From contig OZ219748.1 of the NCBI GenBank assembly GCA_964291335.2, forward strand, positions 2,170,001 to 2,234,000: a stretch of 64,000 bases of DNA, in the 5' to 3' direction. Origin of the DNA: G964291335 sp964291335 (lineage in GTDB: Bacteria > Chloroflexota > Dehalococcoidia > Lucifugimonadales > UBA3495). Below, in pieces: positions 23,744-32,036 of this stretch (its first letter is position 1; every line of letters begins with the position of its first letter). The position numbers were made by a program, and so were the translations under genes. The notes under the pieces were generated by a model, which was not told the DNA's origin, made no database searches, and saw only the letters and a program-made list of their open reading frames with translations.

Positions 23744-24625
23744 TTCCACGCCCAAAGTAGCCGGGAAGACGCGAATTATCTCTTCCACCGACCACCGTCC
23801 GTTCTTGTGCATCGTCTTTACCGGCTCCGGTTCGTTGAGCAGGCTGACCAGGCCGGCGGTAACGTAAAAGACGTGTCCGTTAACGTGGGCCGCCTCATCC
23901 GAGGCCAGCCAGGTGGTAAAAGGAGCCACATCCTCGGGCTGCCCCCGCAGGCCGCCCACATTGCCGCCGCTCAAGCCCCGCGCGGCCCGCAAATCCAGGG
24001 CTTCATCGGGTACGCTGCCAATCATCCTGGTTTGAGCGCTGGGGGCAATGGAGTTGGCCGTAACCCCGTAGCGGCCCATGTCCCGGGCCACCACCCGGGT
24101 GAAACCGGCGATGCCGTCCTTGGCGGCGCCATAGTTGGCCTGCCCCGAATTGCCGTAAAGCCCCGAAGTGGAACTGAAGGTAATTACCCGCCCGGAACGC
24201 TGCTGCCGGAAAAGGATACAGGCGTGCTTGACCACGGTAAAGGTGCCTTTAAGATGCACGGCGATAACGTCGTCCCACTCCTGCTCGCTCATATTGAAAA
24301 TCATTCGGTCGCGCAGAATGCCGTGGCAGGTTACCACTGCGTCCAGCTTGCCGAAGCGGTCAATGGCGGTCTGCACTATTTTCTCGCCGCCCTCCATGGT
24401 GACCACCGACTCCTGGCAGGCCACGGCTTCGCCGCCGGCATCCTTTATTTCCGCTGCCACCTGCTCGGCAACCGACTGGTCAAAGCCGCTGCCATCCAGG
24501 TTAACGCCGGGGTCAGCCACCACCACCCTGGCGCCCTCGGCGGCCATTTGCAGCGCCACGCCCTTGCCTACGCCCCGGCCCGCGCCGGTTACAATCGCTA
24601 CTCTGTTTTCAAGAAGATTGGGCAT
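23705..24625 (-). CDS. Short-chain dehydrogenase (MFE-2-like), copy 2
   Basis: 306 residues. The Rossmann motif VAIVTGAGRGVGKGVAL is followed by ADPGVNLDGSG, VVTCHGILRDRMIFNM, and the catalytic region ITFSSTSGLYGNSGQANYGAAK with YxxxK. The layout (GILRDR, SGQANYGAAK) resembles the (3R)-hydroxyacyl-CoA dehydrogenase domain of peroxisomal multifunctional enzyme type 2. It lies after a closely related SDR and two hotdog hydratase-like genes on the same strand, so oxidation of an acyl-CoA or similar compound is a reasonable inference. Its final codons are the right 40-bp repeat, and the proline-rich tail (NPAPAPPPAG) may be a consequence of that junction. Confidence 0.85.
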   Translation of the reverse strand: MPNLLENRVAIVTGAGRGVGKGVALQMAAEGARVVVADPGVNLDGSGFDQSVAEQVAAEIKDAGGEAVACQESVVTMEGGEKIVQTAIDRFGKLDAVVTCHGILRDRMIFNMSEQEWDDVIAVHLKGTFTVVKHACILFRQQRSGRVITFSSTSGLYGNSGQANYGAAKDGIAGFTRVVARDMGRYGVTANSIAPSAQTRMIGSVPDEALDLRAARGLSGGNVGGLRGQPEDVAPFTTWLASDEAAHVNGHVFYVTAGLVSLLNEPEPVKTMHKNGRWSVEEIIRVFPATLGVELPNPAPAPPPAG

Positions 24626-24830
24626 TTATACGCTCCGGTTGTTTCTGGTCTGCCGTCATAAAGCGCCGCGCCGGGTTTAAGGACACCAGGCCCGGCCTCC
24701 CGTTCACCAATCGTTGAACCCTGGGCGTCCCGCCGGCCCTCTCGCATTCCAACGCAGAAAAGAGCCTCAAAAAAGGTTCTGGCCGGGAATATGGCTTCCC
24801 GGCGCGGCCGGTATGCCCCATGTCTGCCGG

Positions 24831-25748
24831 TTAACCGCGAGGCGGCGCAGGATTGTAAATGCCCCTGGTCAGGTGGTTCCTGGACTGGGAGGCGATGTCT
24901 GCCATGTTCCAGTGGCCTTCCTGATAGATGGAGCGTTCCGGGCGGGGCTGGGACATCAGGGAAATCTCACTGGCGTAAACCAGGAAGGTTTGCCCGTTAA
25001 CGTTAGCCGCATAATCGCTGGCCAGATAGCAAACAAAGGGGGCTATGTCGTCCGGGTCCATAACCTCCGGCTCGTTGCCCTGGTCCAGAGGCTGCACGCC
25101 GCCCCGGGCCCGGATTTCCGCTGCGCTGTCCGGAATGGCGCCAATCATCCGCGTGGTAGCCCGGGGAGCAATGGAGTTGGCCGTAACCCCGTAGCGGCCC
25201 ATATCCCGGGCCACTACCTTGGTGAAACCGGCAATGCCCGACTTGGCCGCCCCATAGTTGGCCTGGCCGGAATTGCCCTGCAAGCCGGACTGGGAGCTGA
25301 AGGTAATGACCCGGCCCGACCGCTGCTGCCGGAACAGGATGCAGGCGCTTTTGACCACGCTGAAGGTGCCCTTAAGGTGCACGGCGATAACGTCGTCCCA
25401 TTCCTGCTCAGTCATGTTGAAAATCATCCGGTCGCGCAGAATGCCGGCGCAGGTTACCACTATATCCAGCCGGCCAAAGTTATCGATGGCGGTCTGCACT
25501 ATTTTCTCGCCGCCCTCCATGCTGGCCACCGATTCCTGGCACGCTGCCGCCACCCCGCCTTCCTGGCGGATTTCCGCTACCACCTGTTCGGCGATGGACT
25601 GGTCAGAACCGCTGCCGTCCACGTTAACGCCGGGGTCTGCCACCACAACGCTGGCGCCTTCCTGCGCCAGCAACTTCGCCACGCCGCGCCCCACGCCGCG
25701 GCCGGCGCCGGTAACGATGGCTGCCTTGCCCGTCAGAATATCTGCCAT
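24831..25748 (-). CDS. Short-chain dehydrogenase (MFE-2-like), copy 1
   Basis: 305 residues from the ATG at 25748 (MADILTGKAAIVTGAGRGVG). The same motifs as its neighbour are present, including VTCAGILRDRMIFNMTEQEW and SGQANYGAAK. The two genes are tandem paralogues that align along their whole length and diverge mainly in the C-terminal third, suggesting distinct substrates or subunits of a heteromer. GGGGTTGGAA precedes the start. Confidence 0.85.
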   Translation of the reverse strand: MADILTGKAAIVTGAGRGVGRGVAKLLAQEGASVVVADPGVNVDGSGSDQSIAEQVVAEIRQEGGVAAACQESVASMEGGEKIVQTAIDNFGRLDIVVTCAGILRDRMIFNMTEQEWDDVIAVHLKGTFSVVKSACILFRQQRSGRVITFSSQSGLQGNSGQANYGAAKSGIAGFTKVVARDMGRYGVTANSIAPRATTRMIGAIPDSAAEIRARGGVQPLDQGNEPEVMDPDDIAPFVCYLASDYAANVNGQTFLVYASEISLMSQPRPERSIYQEGHWNMADIASQSRNHLTRGIYNPAPPRG

Positions 25749-25976
25749 TTCCAACCCCTGGTTCCGTTTAATGTTATGCCAAACGCCGCAGGGCGCCGGG
25801 CCGCTGGTGAATGCACCGATAACATCGGTGTGCCGCCGGTTTTCATAAATAAAGGACTGGCGCCTTCCGGTTCCCTGCCGGGAATGCCGCCGGAGGCAGG
25901 GGACGCCGTCCGGCAGCCTTTAGTCCGAAGGCCGGCCCCACCGCTGGGGAGGCATTCCCGGCGAAGCGGAGGGCAA

Positions 25977-26411
25977 TTACTCCTGTCGGCTTGGCAGAAT
26001 TACGGTGGCGCTGCCCGGCGTAGTGTTTTGGCCTTCCCGATTTTCCAGCCAGAGGGAACAATCCACCAAATGCAGCCCGTCCTCCTGATACTTGCGGGTT
26101 ACCGTCCCCCTGGCGGTAACCGGGCTGCCGGGCGAATCCATGCTCCGATACTGGCACTGAAGCCGTTTCAAGGTTCCCCGGGAACCGATCCAGTCGGTAA
26201 CCAGCTGACCCAGAAAAGCGTTCTTCAATGCGCCGTGCAGAATCGGGCCATCCAGCTTATTGCCAATGGCAAAGTCCTTGTCATAGTGAATTTCGTAGAA
26301 ATCCCCCGAAGCCCCGGCATACTGGACCAACTGTCGGGTGCCAGGTTCCTTAACCAGCGGGGGCAGTTCCATACCCTCGGTTACATCTTCCCAATAAACT
26401 TGTCCGGACAT
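25977..26411 (-). CDS. MaoC-like hotdog dehydratase (C-terminal type)
   Basis: 144 residues. VYWEDVTEGMELPPL opens a MaoC fold and the hydratase-2 motif appears as YAGASGDFYEIHYDKDFA (Asp and His of the active site), followed by GPILHGALKNAFLGQLVTDW. MaoC-type proteins hydrate trans-2-enoyl-CoA to (3R)-hydroxyacyl-CoA. It pairs with the 26503-26961 protein, which resembles the N-terminal half of two-subunit hydratases. Together with the two SDRs it suggests a small beta-oxidation or side-chain degradation set. Confidence 0.82.
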   Translation of the reverse strand: MSGQVYWEDVTEGMELPPLVKEPGTRQLVQYAGASGDFYEIHYDKDFAIGNKLDGPILHGALKNAFLGQLVTDWIGSRGTLKRLQCQYRSMDSPGSPVTARGTVTRKYQEDGLHLVDCSLWLENREGQNTTPGSATVILPSRQE

Positions 26412-26502
26412 ACTCCCGCCTTTGCCGGCCCTGCGTCCGTCGGGTTGGCGCAGTCAAAAGCAGCCGGTATGGGGAAGGCCGCAAAACTGCCGGGCAATGC
26501 AA

Positions 26503-26961
26503 CTAATATGCGATTAAAGTGTTGGTCTGGGTGGCGACTACCTGGTCAAACTGGTTGCGATAGGTGGTTACGGTGGTCATAAACACCATGGGACCCAACC
26601 GCCCGCTGCGCTCGGTCAGTTCAGCAATGCGGGCCACGGCGGTAATGCGATCCCCGGGCCGTACCGGGTGAAAATACTCCCAGTCGCTGCCGGCGTCCAG
26701 ACGCCGACTGAAGGAAAGGTCGAAGGGCAAGTCAGCGTTGGCGCCCCGCAGGGACCGCAGGAAAGTAGGCGGCGCAATCAGCCCGCCATAGCGGGTTTCC
26801 CGGGCCGCCGCCTCATCGGTGTAGAGCGGGTTAAGGTCTCCGATCGCCTCGGCAAAGCGCAGGATGGCCCCCTTTTCCACTTCCATAGTCGCCGGGGGGC
26901 TTTCCAGCCCGATGGCCTGCTGGCGCATCTCTTCGGTAAGGAAACGGTCAGGAGCGGTCAA
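26503..26961 (-). CDS. MaoC-like hotdog protein (N-terminal, FAS1-type)
   Basis: 152 residues. MEVEKGAILRFAEAIGDLNPLYTDEAAA is the typical MaoC_dehydrat_N start, followed by GGLIAPPTFLRSL and DWEYFHPVRPGDRITA. Such proteins usually pair with a second hotdog subunit (here the next gene) to form a hydratase. It is the first gene of the five-gene set on this strand (two hotdogs, two SDRs, then the LLM gene beyond the DUF262 insertion). Confidence 0.82.
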   Translation of the reverse strand: MTAPDRFLTEEMRQQAIGLESPPATMEVEKGAILRFAEAIGDLNPLYTDEAAARETRYGGLIAPPTFLRSLRGANADLPFDLSFSRRLDAGSDWEYFHPVRPGDRITAVARIAELTERSGRLGPMVFMTTVTTYRNQFDQVVATQTNTLIAY

Positions 26962-27464
26962 GGCAGAACCTCCGGTTCACGGTAAAGCAAAAGCATACAA
27001 CCGGCAAATTGCAGTGTCAAGAATGCCGGTCAGCGCTGCGCTCCCAAGAGCGGATTGCCCGGCAAGCCTGCCCCGCCAAACTTTGCCAGCGGCTTGGCGG
27101 TACTTTTCAGCTATCGACTGGCCGGGCGGACTGCTTCCGGTTCCCTCCCCTATCCCGACCCCTACCCCGACAGGTAAGGGGGCTGGGTCTATCCCGGCGT
27201 GGCCGGGGGCGCCAGGCGCCCCTACCCCAAAAGGTTAAGGGGGGCTGGCCTCGCCCCTTGGTTTCACCCCAATAACCGGCAAGGGCAGCCAGCCGGTTTC
27301 AGTATTGCCCGGCGCCGGCGGTTACCGGCTGGTCAGGTCAGCCCCTGGCCGGTTCCTGGCTGGTCAGGTCAGCCCCTGGCCGGTTCCCGGCTGCGGGCGA
27401 CCGGGTCGCCTGACGGGTATCGGGCCTAACCAGGCATGCCCGCCGGCCCGCCAGTCAGGACGTC
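26962..27464. other. GC-rich intergenic region with repeats
   Basis: 503 bp without a supported gene. It holds several low-complexity CCCCTACCCC/AAGGGGG stretches and a two-copy 31-bp tandem repeat (27327-27388). The promoter of the hotdog/SDR set should lie at its left end, but no clear -35/-10 was found. Confidence 0.5.
27327..27388. repeat. Two tandem copies of a 31-bp unit
   Basis: The unit starts GGCTGGTCAGGTCAGCCCCT and repeats at 27358 with one mismatch at its end. It lies downstream of the surface-protein stop. It contains GGTCAGGTCAGCC, close to palindromic. Confidence 0.85.
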
Positions 27465-29189
27465 CTACCGCCGCCGGTACAGAAGTACCCCGCCGATAAT
27501 CAACAGCGCCACCACCGCTAACCCGCCTATTCCCCACAGCAGCCAGTTGACGCCGCCGGAGGGTTCCGGGGGCTGCACTGCCGGCGGTTCCGTTGGCTGG
27601 GCTGCCGGCGGGGGCGGTACTGGCGTTGCGGTTGGTTCCGCCGCTGCCATTGCCGGCGTGGCTGTCGCAGCGGGCGTCGTCGCCGGACGCACTGCCTCCA
27701 GGGAAGAATCCTGCCACCGGGGCGTGGCCGTAGCCGTCGGAGCCGGGGGTATCGCTGTCGCCGTGGCCGTCGGGGCCGGGGGCGGCAAGGTTGGCGTCGG
27801 CGACGCCCTTCGGCTTACCGTCGGCCCGGCGGTCGGGACAGGAACCGAGGTCGGCGTACTGGTCGGGGCCGGCGTGCTGGTGGGCGTCGCCGGGACGGTG
27901 GCCGCCGGCGTATTGGTGGGCGGAACCGTTGGCGCGGCGGTCGGTGTCATTGTCGACGCGGGCATGCTGGTGGGCGCAGCCGTCGGTGTCATTGTCGGCG
28001 CCGGCATGCTGGTAGGCGCCGGCGTGGGCGTATCCGCCGGAACCGGGGTCGCCGTCGCGGTTGCCGTCGGCGCAGCGGTGGCCGCAGCCCCTCGGTCCGG
28101 AGCAGTCTTGCGGACACCCTGGACAACACGGGGGCTTTCCGGCGTGGGCGTAGGCGTGTCGGTGGGGGTATTGGTAGGCGTAGGCGTGTCGGTGGGGGTA
28201 TTGGTAGGCGTAGGCGTGTCGGTGGGGGTATTGGTAGGCGTAGGCGTGTCGGTGGGGGTATTGGTAGGCGTAGGCGTGTCGGTGGGGGTATTGGTAGGCG
28301 TAGGCGTGTCGGTGGGGGTATTGGTAGGCGTAGGCGTGTCGGTGGGGGTATTGGTAGGCGTAGGCGTGTCGGTAGGGTTATTGGTAGGCGTAGGCGTGTC
28401 GGTAGGGTTATTGGTAGGCGTAGGCGTGTCGGTGGGGGTATTGGTAGGCGTAGGCGTGTCGGTGGGGGTATTGGTAGGCGTAGGCGTGTCGGTAGGGTTA
28501 TTGGTAGGCGTGGGCGTGTCGGTGGGGGTGCTGGTAGGCGTGGGCGTATCGGTAGGGGTACTGGTGGGCGTGGGCGTATCGGTAGGGGTACTGGTGGGCG
28601 TGGGCGTGGGTGTATCGGTAGGGGCGCTGGTGGGCGTGGGCGTATCGGTAGGGGTGCTGGTAGGCGTGGGCGTATTGGTAGGGGTGCTGGTAGGCGTAGG
28701 CGTGTCGGTGGGGGTGCTGGTAGGCGTAGGCGTGTCGGTAGGGGTGCTGGTAGGCGTGGGCGTGGCGGTGGGTGTTGGTGTGGCGGTGAAGGTGTAGTCT
28801 ATACTAACATTCCCGCAACCATTGGCTCGAATCGTGATCTTGTATCCGGTGCCTGGGGTAAGCCCCGTCGCGGTGAAACTTCCAGGACTCGAGTATAAGC
28901 CCTCCCCAGGTGAGGCTCCGTTTAAATCAACGGGGTTACCCGCAAAGTCGTCTTTTCTCAGTATGATGAAGTGAGTAGGGGATGTGCAGCCCGGCCCTTT
29001 CTGCCAGGTTATGGTTGCTCCGGTGCCGGCGCTGTTGACGACTACCTTGGTGACGCTCGCCCTCATGGAGCCCTGCGCGCTCACGACTGGCGGCGTCGCC
29101 GCTTCATGGATTAGCAGGATGACGACAAAGGCCAGTACCATGCTGGCGGCGACGGCGGCCGCGTCCCTGGTTAGGAAGGAAGGCAACAT
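27465..29189 (-). CDS. TPT-repeat surface protein with C-terminal membrane anchor
   Basis: 574 residues from the ATG at 29189 (MLPSFLTRDAAAVAASMVLA), with AGAGGG 6 nt upstream; a longer frame from 29282 reads through the poly-C tract as prolines. A signal-anchor-like hydrophobic stretch (VAASMVLAFVVILLI) precedes a fibronectin-like domain (about 45-140: RASVTKVVVNSAGTGATITW and FTATGLTPGTGYKITIRANG). About 20 copies of a 10-residue TDTPTPTNTP unit follow, then a Pro/Thr/Ala stalk, and finally a membrane segment WLLWGIGGLAVVALLIIGGV before YRRR. It resembles a cell-surface stalk or adhesin. The long repeat and the upstream homopolymer both invite length variation. Confidence 0.85.
   Translation of the reverse strand: MLPSFLTRDAAAVAASMVLAFVVILLIHEAATPPVVSAQGSMRASVTKVVVNSAGTGATITWQKGPGCTSPTHFIILRKDDFAGNPVDLNGASPGEGLYSSPGSFTATGLTPGTGYKITIRANGCGNVSIDYTFTATPTPTATPTPTSTPTDTPTPTSTPTDTPTPTSTPTNTPTPTSTPTDTPTPTSAPTDTPTPTPTSTPTDTPTPTSTPTDTPTPTSTPTDTPTPTNNPTDTPTPTNTPTDTPTPTNTPTDTPTPTNNPTDTPTPTNNPTDTPTPTNTPTDTPTPTNTPTDTPTPTNTPTDTPTPTNTPTDTPTPTNTPTDTPTPTNTPTDTPTPTNTPTDTPTPTPESPRVVQGVRKTAPDRGAAATAAPTATATATPVPADTPTPAPTSMPAPTMTPTAAPTSMPASTMTPTAAPTVPPTNTPAATVPATPTSTPAPTSTPTSVPVPTAGPTVSRRASPTPTLPPPAPTATATAIPPAPTATATPRWQDSSLEAVRPATTPAATATPAMAAAEPTATPVPPPPAAQPTEPPAVQPPEPSGGVNWLLWGIGGLAVVALLIIGGVLLYRRR
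28141..28770. repeat. Tandem 30-bp repeat, about 20 units
   Basis: A 30-bp unit (TTGGTAGGCGTAGGCGTGTC plus GGTGGGGGTA) repeats in register for about 600 bp, with one copy carrying a 6-bp insert. On the coding strand it gives TDTPTPTNTP. Central copies are identical, which indicates recent amplification or homogenisation. Confidence 0.95.
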
Positions 29190-29216
29190 TGGCAACCCTC
29201 TTCTGGCCTGAAACTC

Positions 29217-29239
29217 GGGGGGGGGGGGGGGGGGGGGGG
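29217..29239. repeat. Poly-G tract of 23 bases upstream of the surface-protein start
   Basis: A run of 23 G (poly-C on the coding strand) ends 28 bp before the ATG at 29189. An AATAATTACCCC stretch immediately upstream could be part of a promoter. If a start further upstream is used, the tract would encode prolines and a length change would shift the frame. The exact length may be a sequencing artefact. Confidence 0.9.
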
Positions 29240-29282
29240 TAATTATTCCGGAACCGGAGCAGTGGCTGCCCTTATCTGCCAT

Positions 29283-29603
29283 AGTTTGCCTCGTCAGGTT
29301 GTACCGGTAAGGTTGAAGCAGTCCTTCCTGTTGGGGGAACTGCGGTTACCGATTTTAGCAGAAACGTTCCGGGAAGGAAATACCCCTGTTCCGGTTTTCT
29401 TACGCGCTTCGGTATTAAAGCAAGACATCCTGGCCGGTTGATTTCCCGGGTGGCCCGGTTCTGCGCCGGTATCAACACCCGTTGGGAATACCGGGCCGGG
29501 GTAAGCCCGGCCCTCCTGCCCCGGCTGCCGACCTGCCGACCTGACGCCCGGCGCCGGTTCCTCTCTGCCAGTGTGCCGTCTGTGGTAGCATTCACTGGTA
29601 GCT
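29283..29603. other. Divergent intergenic region, no gene seen
   Basis: 321 bp between the surface-protein gene and the metallopeptidase. No convincing frame, terminator or sigma-70 promoter was found apart from AT-containing patches near 29350 and 29410. Confidence 0.4.
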
Positions 29604-30872
29604 ATGCTGCCTTCTGCCTCAGCGTCAGACAAGAAGCCTTCCCGGCGACTGCGCCGGGGGTTGCTCTTCCTGTTGCTCGGTTTGGCCCTGTGTACCGCCG
29701 GCCAAACCGACGCTGCGCCCACGGAAATGGACCTGGCAATTGCCCCTTACCGCTACAGCATCCTTGCCTGGGAGGTTGAGCATCTCTCCAGTAAATGGCT
29801 TCGCAAGCTGGGGAACGCCTGGCCCGGCGAACCGCAGCTGACCCCTCAGGAGCAGAAACTGCTGGTTCAGGAGTTCTTCAACCTGGGCCGGCAGCAGCGG
29901 GAAATCAGCGGCGGCCTGCGCCGCGCCCGGCTGGCTCAGTCAGAGGCCGGCGGGCAGGGTTCGGAAGCGTTTGCAGCGGCGGACTACCTGGCGGCATCGT
30001 TGGCGCAAAACCGGCAGCGGCAGGCGGAACTGCTGCCCCGGGTGGAAGCCATTGTGGAGACGGAACTGTCCCGCATACTGGAGGCGGAAGGCCTGACTAC
30101 CGGCTGGGCCGGGGTTTTTCCGCCGGTGGACGTGGTTTTCGGCAGCCCGCCCGCCGTGCTGATTCGGTCGCCCCGGGACCGAATCTACCGTCAGGGGGCG
30201 GTTCTGCTGGAACCGGGGCTGAGCGATGCGGTTAAGGAGGAACTGGAAACCCTGGCGCTGACAACGGAAAACCGGTCGGCGGTGGTGGAACCCACCGGCG
30301 GCTTATCCGTTTACCCCAGCGTGGTGAGCGATACCAACGGCCTGCGCTACGCCCTGGAGACTGCCGCCCACGAATGGGTGCATCACTGGCTCTTCTTCCG
30401 CCCCCTGGGGCGAAACTACCAGCACAGCCCGGAAACCCTCGCCCTGAACGAAACGGCGGCCACCATCGCCGGCGAAGAGTTAGGCGGCCAGGTTTACCGC
30501 GCCCTGACCGGGGAGGCGGTCAGCCGCCCGCCGGCAATGGAAGCCCCTGCCGGGTTCGACTTCAACGCCGAAATGCGCCGTACCCGGCTGGCAGCGGAAG
30601 AAAAGCTGGCCCAGGGCGACATCGCCGGCGCCGAAGCCGGGATGGAGGAAAGCCGCCTTCGCTTTGTCCGCCATGGGTACAATATCCGCAAAATCAATCA
30701 GGCCTACTTCGCCTTTTATGGCTCCTACGCCACGCGACCCGGGTCGGTCAGCCCCATCGGCGGGCAACTGCGGGAACTGCGCCGCAGCAGCCCCAGCCTG
30801 CGCGCCTTCCTGGAAGAGGTGGCCCGCTTCGGCAGTTATGCCGAGTTTGCCGAGCATCGGGAGCTGCGTTAG
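29604..30872 (+). CDS. Secreted zinc metallopeptidase-like protein (HExxH)
   Basis: 422 residues. The N-terminus has a KKPSRRLRRG basic region and hydrophobic LLFLLLGLALCTAG, a probable signal peptide. The zinc motif HEWVH lies at about 256-260 in AAHEWVHHWLFFRPLG. NETAATIAGEELGG about 25 residues later supplies the third Glu ligand, as in gluzincins. Other recognisable features are few, and no named family was identified with certainty. The N-terminal helices (about 45-150) look like a substrate or coiled-coil region. It starts at an ATG with weak ribosome signals; aroE follows on the same strand after a repeat-containing gap. Confidence 0.75.
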   Translation: MLPSASASDKKPSRRLRRGLLFLLLGLALCTAGQTDAAPTEMDLAIAPYRYSILAWEVEHLSSKWLRKLGNAWPGEPQLTPQEQKLLVQEFFNLGRQQREISGGLRRARLAQSEAGGQGSEAFAAADYLAASLAQNRQRQAELLPRVEAIVETELSRILEAEGLTTGWAGVFPPVDVVFGSPPAVLIRSPRDRIYRQGAVLLEPGLSDAVKEELETLALTTENRSAVVEPTGGLSVYPSVVSDTNGLRYALETAAHEWVHHWLFFRPLGRNYQHSPETLALNETAATIAGEELGGQVYRALTGEAVSRPPAMEAPAGFDFNAEMRRTRLAAEEKLAQGDIAGAEAGMEESRLRFVRHGYNIRKINQAYFAFYGSYATRPGSVSPIGGQLRELRRSSPSLRAFLEEVARFGSYAEFAEHRELR

Positions 30873-30949
30873 GCGCCGGCATTGCCGCCTTTGCTTCGGC
30901 TTTAACCGGCCGAAACGTAATGCCATAATGGGGTAAAACCGGGGCGGGA

Positions 30950-31045
30950 TACCGCCCATGCGAGAAGGAAAACCCCGGAAACTTCCCCACCGGATATAGT
31001 TTCCGGTGGGTATGCCCACCATGCGAGAAGTAAAATCATGGAAAC
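30950..31045. repeat. Two-copy imperfect repeat, about 63-bp period
   Basis: CCATGCGAGAAG occurs at 30956 and 31019, embedded in similar contexts (GAAAACCCCGGAAACTTCCCC and GTAAAATCATGGAAACTGCCC). On the minus strand the copies begin TTTTCCTTCTCGCATGG and TTTTACTTCTCGCATGG. The layout resembles the palindromic units of the 20077-20416 array. It overlaps the aroE ribosome site and first codons. Confidence 0.6.
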
Positions 31046-31886
31046 TGCCCTGGGCATAATCGGCTGCCCCATCGGCCATTCCATCTCCCCCGTTTTCCAG
31101 CAGGCGGCCCTGGACGCTTGCGGCATCGCCGCTGAATACCGGGCCTACCCGGTCCTTCCGGAGTCGGTCGGCGATTTCATCGGCAGACTGCGTCAGGCAG
31201 GTGTGATGGGCGTCAACGTAACCGTGCCGCACAAGGAGGCGGTGCTGCCCCTGCTGGACGAGATAGATGACTGGGCGCAAGAGGCCGGGGCGGTTAATAC
31301 CATCGTTAACCGGCAGGGTAAGCTGTCCGGCTATAACACCGACGGTTACGGTTTTTTGCGCGCCCTGCGCGAAGCGGCCGGCTTTGAGCCGGCCGGCTGC
31401 CGTGTCCTGCTATTGGGCGCCGGCGGCGCGGCCCGGGGCGCTGCCCTGGCTCTGGCCCGGGCCGGCGTCCGCCGCCTGGACATCGCCAACCGAACCCCGG
31501 CCCGGGCCGAGGCGCTGGCGCAACTGGCTCGAAGCCGCCATATCGCCGCCCAGACCTGGCCGGGGCGGCCGCCGCCAGCCGCAGGCCGGGCCGCCGATTT
31601 AATCGTAAACTGTACTACCATCGGCATGGCCCATGGGCCGGCAGCCGAGGAAACGCCCCTGCCCGCCGAGTATATACCCGCCGCCGCCCTGGTGTATGAC
31701 CTGGTGTATAATCCGGTGCATACCCGGCTGCTGCGCGAGGCCGCCCAGGCCGGCGCGGCAACCCTGGGCGGCCTCGCCATGCTGGTTTATCAGGGGGCGG
31801 CCTCCTTCGAACTGTGGTGTGCCAGGCCGGCGCCGATCCCGGTAATGCTGGCGGCAGCTGCCCGGGCTATGCAGCCTCGCCATTAA
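31038..31886 (+). CDS. aroE: Shikimate dehydrogenase
   Basis: 282 residues. METALGIIGCPIGHSISPVF opens the substrate domain. MGVNVTVPHKEAVLP contains the catalytic Lys, NTIVNRQGKLSGYNTDGYG the substrate Asp, and VLLLGAGGAARGAALALARAG the NADP Rossmann loop. NRTPAR follows, and LVYDLVYNPVHTRLL is also diagnostic. It reduces 3-dehydroshikimate to shikimate. The start overlaps the second repeat copy (GAGAAG upstream). aroC lies 150 bp downstream on the same strand, forming a two-gene shikimate-pathway cluster. Confidence 0.95.
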   Translation: METALGIIGCPIGHSISPVFQQAALDACGIAAEYRAYPVLPESVGDFIGRLRQAGVMGVNVTVPHKEAVLPLLDEIDDWAQEAGAVNTIVNRQGKLSGYNTDGYGFLRALREAAGFEPAGCRVLLLGAGGAARGAALALARAGVRRLDIANRTPARAEALAQLARSRHIAAQTWPGRPPPAAGRAADLIVNCTTIGMAHGPAAEETPLPAEYIPAAALVYDLVYNPVHTRLLREAAQAGAATLGGLAMLVYQGAASFELWCARPAPIPVMLAAAARAMQPRH

Positions 31887-32036
31887 GGTATGGCCGGCGC
31901 GCCGGCCGGCCGAAACCGGAAACGCCCCCCGGAAAGCTCCGAACAGGAACCGGGCGAGGCCGCTGTCCGGCAATCAGCCGGAGAACAAAGTTGGTAAAGC
32001 CGGGGCGTTCCCCGATAATTGAGAGGTGTTGCAGCC

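Noticed and set aside
27327..27388. The 31-bp tandem repeat as a CRISPR array
   Set aside because: The units are directly adjacent with no spacers.
27436..28797. A plus-strand frame of 453 codons with GVGVSVGVLVGVG repeats
   Set aside because: It is the shadow of the TPT-repeat gene on the other strand; periodicity comes from the 30-bp repeat and there is no ribosome site.
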